Shown: positions 6,113 through 8,066 of the stretch, piece by piece
Numbering within the stretch: the first letter of the stretch is position 1
How the letters are laid out: each line of letters begins with the position of its first letter
Assembly (NCBI GenBank): GCA_947452875.1
Contig: CANGEZ010000082.1
Coordinates: 1-8,066 of the forward strand
Source: Chitinophagaceae bacterium
GTDB taxonomy: Bacteria > Bacteroidota > Bacteroidia > Chitinophagales > Chitinophagaceae
DNA length: 8,066 nt
Reading direction: 5' to 3'
Made by a program: the position numbers and the translations under genes
Notes under the pieces: model-generated
Seen by the model: only the letters and a program-made list of their open reading frames with translations
Database searches by the model: none
Told to the model about the DNA's origin: nothing

Positions 6113-7621
6113 ATGGCTTTACACATTTATAACTCATATACCCGGAACAAAGAATTATTTGAACCTGTTACACCCGGTCATGTAGGGATGTATGTTTGCG
6201 GACCAACTGTAAGTGGAGAAAGCCATTTGGGACATGCTCGTCCTTATGTGACTTTTGATATTGTATTTCGCTATTTGCAATTCAAAAATTTAAAAGTTCG
6301 ATATGTACGCAACATTACAGATGCCGGACATTTTGAAGAAGAAGGAAGAGAAGCGGAAGATAAAGTAAGTAAAAAGGCACAGTTGGAAAGATTGGAACCC
6401 ATGGAACTGGTGCAGAAATACACCAATTTGTTTCATTGGGCGATGAAGGAATTTAATTGTATTGAACCAAGCATAGAGCCCACAGCAACCGGTCATATTG
6501 TTGAACAGATTAGCATGATTGAAGACATCATTACAAAAGGTTATGCTTATGAGGTTAATGGTTCTGTTTATTTTGATGTAAAGAAATATGCAGCCCATCA
6601 TGATTATGGTAAATTAAGTGGTAGGATTTTGGAAGATTTAATAGAGGCCGGCAATCGCGAATCTGTATCTCGTGACCTTGAAGGTCAATCTGAAAAAAGG
6701 GATTCAGCTGATTTTGCATTATGGAAAGCGGCACCACCTGAACATATCATGCGCTGGAAAAGTCCATGGGGAGAGGGTTTCCCGGGATGGCATATCGAAT
6801 GTTCGGCCATGGCTACAAAATATTTAGGTGCTCATTTTGATATTCATGGCGGTGGCATGGATTTGTTGTTTCCACACCATGAAAGTGAAATTGCACAAAG
6901 CACCATTTGCAATCATACTGCTCCTGTGAAATACTGGATGCATAACAATATGATTACCATCAACGGCAGGAAAATGGGCAAAAGTTATAACAATGTCATC
7001 AAGCTAACGGAGATGTTTAGTGGCAATCACCCCTTGCTGACCCAAGCTTTTCATCCCATGACGGTTCGCTTTTTTATCCTTCAAAGTCATTACAGAAGTA
7101 CACTTGATTTTGGAAACGATGCGTTACTCGCCAGCGAAAAAGCATTCAAGCGTTTATGGGAAGCATATGAAGTATTGAAAAAATTATCTTCTGAAGGCAA
7201 TGACATTCCATCAGACAAAGAACTCGATGATAAAGTAAACAACTGGGTGAATGAATTTGAAATTTTTATGGATGACGATTTCAGCACACCGAAAGTGATC
7301 GCCAATATGTTTGAGCTGGCTCCTGTAATCAATTCCTTGAAAGATGGCATCATCCCTATGAAAAATATCAGTACGAATACATTAAATAGATTAAAAGAAC
7401 GATTCGGTGTGTTTCTTGAAGATGTATTCGGTTTAAAAAATACAGATGGTAATAACAATGAGGTGTTGAAACCTGTGATGGACTTGCTGCTTGATATAAG
7501 AAAAGAAGCCAAGCTGAAAAAAGATTTTGTCACTTCGGATAAAATCAGAAACCAGTTAACAGCAATGGGAATTGTGATTAAAGATGAGAAGGATGGGGGG
7601 ACGAGTTGGGGGGTGGGTTAG
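6113..7621 (+). CDS. cysS: Cysteinyl-tRNA synthetase
   Basis: This cytoplasmic class Ia synthetase activates cysteine with ATP and charges tRNA-Cys. The protein has 502 residues, slightly longer than the E. coli enzyme. The HIGH-type motif is HLGH at 38-41, in VSGESHLGHARPYVTFD. The KMSKS loop reads KMGKS at 287-291. The zinc ligands, by analogy with E. coli C28, C209, H234 and E238, are C29 (YVCGP), C230 (HIECSAM), H255 and E259 (FPHHESEIAQ). W226 and the HGGGMDLLFPHH block also fit the cysteine-specific active site. The rest, from about residue 330, is the helical DALR and anticodon-binding region. The start MALHIYNSYT is typical of the family. The final codons are unusually G-rich for this genome (two G6 runs and a G3) and encode GGTSWGVG. 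The TAG stop appears to lie in a degenerate unit of the adjoining repeat array. Confidence 0.96.
   Translation: MALHIYNSYTRNKELFEPVTPGHVGMYVCGPTVSGESHLGHARPYVTFDIVFRYLQFKNLKVRYVRNITDAGHFEEEGREAEDKVSKKAQLERLEPMELVQKYTNLFHWAMKEFNCIEPSIEPTATGHIVEQISMIEDIITKGYAYEVNGSVYFDVKKYAAHHDYGKLSGRILEDLIEAGNRESVSRDLEGQSEKRDSADFALWKAAPPEHIMRWKSPWGEGFPGWHIECSAMATKYLGAHFDIHGGGMDLLFPHHESEIAQSTICNHTAPVKYWMHNNMITINGRKMGKSYNNVIKLTEMFSGNHPLLTQAFHPMTVRFFILQSHYRSTLDFGNDALLASEKAFKRLWEAYEVLKKLSSEGNDIPSDKELDDKVNNWVNEFEIFMDDDFSTPKVIANMFELAPVINSLKDGIIPMKNISTNTLNRLKERFGVFLEDVFGLKNTDGNNNEVLKPVMDLLLDIRKEAKLKKDFVTSDKIRNQLTAMGIVIKDEKDGGTSWGVG
7595..7617 (+). other. G-rich tract at the 3' end of cysS
   Basis: Six guanines at 7595-7600, six at 7608-7613 and three at 7615-7617 are separated by ACGAGTT and a single T. 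Nothing else in this AT-rich window resembles it. There are only three separated runs of three or more G, so a canonical three-tetrad quadruplex would need a bulge or a split run. A two-tetrad form is possible. The tract is fully coding, giving the last residues of CysRS, and abuts the heptamer array. Confidence 0.5.
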
Positions 7622-7625
7622 ATAG

Positions 7626-7708
7626 GCTGGATAAAGCTAGATAAAGCTGGATGCTAGATACTGGATGCTGGATGCTGGATACCGGATACCGGATACTAGA
7701 TACTGGAT
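7626..7708 (+). repeat. Heptamer tandem repeat array, consensus RCYRGAT
   Basis: Eleven copies of a 7-bp unit are visible. Nine are contiguous from 7646 to 7708, and two more at 7626-7632 and 7636-7642 are each followed by AAA. The variants are GCTGGAT (4), GCTAGAT (2), ACTGGAT (2), ACCGGAT (2) and ACTAGAT (1). Positions 2, 5, 6 and 7 never vary, and all variation is by transitions. A twelfth, weaker copy (GTTAGAT, 7617-7623) overlaps the cysS stop codon. The array lies between cysS and the glycosylase gene. I recall similar CTGGATA-type arrays between genes in other Bacteroidota, but I cannot confirm that here. Its function is unknown. Confidence 0.9.
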
Positions 7709-7710
7709 AA

Positions 7711-7740
7711 CAACAAACAACAAACGATAAACCACAAACA
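7711..7740 (+). repeat. A/C-rich CAA-type tract following the heptamer array
   Basis: From 7711 the sequence is CAACAAACAACAAAC, then GATAAACCACAAACA. It is almost free of G and T on the plus strand, in sharp contrast to the G/T-containing heptamers just before it. It looks like a low-complexity tract of CAA and CAAA units that forms the second half of the same bipartite intergenic element. It ends about 15 nt before the start of the glycosylase gene and so would lie in that gene's leader. Confidence 0.6.
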
Positions 7741-7754
7741 ATTCTTAATATCCA

Positions 7755-8066
7755 ATGAGCCACATTCAACACTTAAGTAAGGATAAAGTCCTTGCGAAAA
7801 TTATCGACAAAAAAAATCCTATCAGTTTATCTACTGAAAAAAATATTTATCTGCAAGTTTGCTTTTCGATTATGAGTCAGCAGTTGAGTACAAAAGTTGC
7901 TGCTATTATTCATGAAAGATTTTTGGAATTATACGACAAGAAAAAACCTACTTTAGAAAAAATCGCAGCCACTCCATTTGCAACTTTAAAAAGTATTGGA
8001 CTCTCAGATTCTAAAACAAATTATGTACTAAACGTTTGTGACTATTTCATAGAACATAAACTTACT
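7755..8066 (+). CDS. DNA-3-methyladenine glycosylase II-like (AlkA/HhH-GPD family), 5' part
   Basis: The open frame runs from ATG 7755 to the right edge without a stop, giving 104 residues that begin MSHIQHLSKDKVLAKIIDKK. The segment SIMSQQLSTKVAAIIHERF (39-57) is the characteristic early helix of AlkA/Mag-type base-excision glycosylases. P74 with the following LKSIGLSDSKTNYVLNVCDYF (78-98) matches the segment leading into the helix-hairpin-helix. The catalytic aspartate and most of the GPD region would lie beyond the window, so catalytic competence cannot be judged. The family removes alkylated purines such as 3-methyladenine from DNA in the cytoplasm. No promoter motif is visible in the repeat-filled gap before it. 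The gene may depend on read-through from cysS or on a promoter I cannot recognise. Confidence 0.85.
   Translation, partial: MSHIQHLSKDKVLAKIIDKKNPISLSTEKNIYLQVCFSIMSQQLSTKVAAIIHERFLELYDKKKPTLEKIAATPFATLKSIGLSDSKTNYVLNVCDYFIEHKLT

Noticed and set aside
6971..6985. KMGKS instead of KMSKS in CysRS as a sign of altered catalysis
   Set aside because: Glycine at this position is, to my knowledge, a common variant in Bacteroidota cysteinyl-tRNA synthetases, and both flanking lysines are present.
7626..7708. CRISPR-like array
   Set aside because: Units are 7 bp and contiguous, without unique spacers, and no cas gene is nearby.
7578..7772. Minus-strand open frame of 64 codons over the repeat array
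   Set aside because: Its sequence is just the heptamer array and CAA tract read in frame (repeating PVSSIQ-type residues), overlapping the end of cysS. It has no independent support as a gene.

Overview
The window looks like chromosomal DNA from a member of the Bacteroidota, probably Chitinophagia (the class is tentative). It is AT-rich and shows no Shine-Dalgarno sequences I can pick out. Copies of the Bacteroidota -7 promoter motif TAnnTTTG lie just before three starts. It encodes a DUF5106-type exported thioredoxin-like protein and rhomboids with a Bacteroidota-style C-terminal tail. I see no insertion sequence, phage gene, tRNA, rRNA or CRISPR array. Most of the window is ordinary core genome.

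Layout. Positions 1-1533 are on the minus strand: an exported thioredoxin-fold lipid/thiol-type protein gene (55-1533), followed 22 nt downstream by the first ten codons of a second exported-protein gene (1-32) that runs off the left edge. A 127-bp divergent promoter region (1534-1660) separates these from a rightward series. That series is rlmD (23S rRNA uridine methyltransferase, 1661-3076), an active-looking rhomboid protease (3092-3781), a second rhomboid that has lost its catalytic serine (3783-4736), a membrane-anchored endonuclease/exonuclease/phosphatase family protein (4910-6040), cysS (6113-7621), and the 5' part of an AlkA-like DNA glycosylase gene (7755 to the right edge).

How the genes relate. 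rlmD, rhomboid 1 and rhomboid 2 are spaced 15 nt and 1 nt apart and are probably co-transcribed. The 173-bp gap after rhomboid 2 holds a nested set of perfect inverted repeats that can fold as a three-way junction, and this is the best candidate for an undescribed element. rlmD and cysS serve translation, the glycosylase serves DNA repair, and the rhomboids and the EEP protein are envelope-associated.

The second accessory-looking spot is the cysS 3' end. A G-rich coding tail runs directly into an array of 7-bp units (RCYRGAT) followed by an A/C-only tract, and the cysS stop codon appears to sit inside a degenerate unit of that array. The two most interesting observations are the junction-like intergenic structure and the pseudo-rhomboid placed one base behind an intact rhomboid.
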